Shown: positions 63,901 through 64,000 of the stretch, in pieces
How positions within the stretch are numbered: the stretch's first letter is position 1
Layout of the letters: each line of letters starts with the position of its first letter
From: Lycorma delicatula
Taxonomy: Eukaryota > Arthropoda > Insecta > Hemiptera > Fulgoridae
Length of the DNA: 64,000 nt
Reading direction: 5' to 3'
Assembly (NCBI RefSeq): GCF_047948215.1
Contig: NC_134455.1
Coordinates: 164,654,575-164,718,574, forward strand
Translations under genes and position numbers: made by a program
The notes under the pieces: model-generated
Database searches by the model: none
Told to the model about the DNA's origin: nothing
Seen by the model: the letters and a program-made list of their open reading frames with translations, nothing else

Positions 63901-64000
63901 ATTTTTTTACGGCTAACTAGCATATTTTGACCGTGCATTTGAATTTTACGTGATACTATTATTATTCTAACGAAAATATCGCTATTCGAAAGAACGATTT
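60965..64000. other. AT-rich stretch without recognised genes
   Basis: Short chance frames only. I find no transposon, repeat family or coding motif up to the end of the window. Confidence 0.55.

Overview
This window is eukaryotic, AT-rich DNA from an insect with a large, transposon-loaded genome. The evidence is one spliced host gene with GT-AG introns, long dinucleotide microsatellites, and dense fragments of non-LTR retrotransposons, SINEs, piggyBac, hAT and mariner elements. The SINE and LINE families look hemipteran to me, but that is a memory-based inference.

Host gene. The only confident host gene is on the + strand and enters from upstream. Three coding exons are visible: 672-1136, 13906-14524 and 16399-16775. 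They join in frame (intron phases 0 and 1) and end in C2H2 zinc fingers that I recognise as the BTB-zinc-finger factor chinmo. The start codon and most or all of the BTB domain lie before the window. Intron sizes are 12,769 and 1,874 bp. The long intron is full of old transposons. The 3' UTR starts at 16776, and its end cannot be fixed by eye.

Intron 1 (1137-13905) holds a (CA)n tract, a tRNA-type SINE, a decayed + strand LINE (about 2880-5070) split by a roughly 300 bp SINE with an 18 bp target duplication, a 5'-truncated minus-strand LINE (about 5130-6460), a CpG-rich block (about 7330-7640), an element with 58 bp inverted ends (7667-8338) carrying an exon-like 62-codon reading frame, and a minus-strand LINE (about 11560-13560). 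Intron 2 holds a 186 bp (TG)n tract.

Downstream of the gene: a LINE tail (17380-18260), a decayed piggyBac (18279-20803) abutting a second piggyBac end at a shared TTAA, long AT-rich stretches with two long palindromes, a hAT element (26396-29167), a broken mariner-like element (about 34900-35880) and a second hAT element (36923-39274).

From 43.0 to 54.7 kb there is a pile-up of non-LTR elements: a Jockey/CR1-like piece, a SINE with a 15 bp target duplication, an I-clade element with endonuclease, RT and RNase H remnants, an R1-clade element, and a second copy of the LINE family seen at 11.6-13.6 kb. The last 9 kb contain a piggyBac fragment, a possible solo LTR, a decayed possible virus/Polinton-like structural gene, and an R2/R4-like LINE piece. 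Beyond 60.96 kb I recognise nothing.

Nearly every transposon coding region carries stops, frameshifts or changed catalytic residues, so they read as fossils. I found no operon, CRISPR array, or real tRNA or rRNA gene. The points most worth a second look are the CA/TG repeats flanking exon 13906-14524, the exon-like ORF inside the inverted-repeat element, the perfect 41 bp palindrome, and the abutting piggyBac ends.
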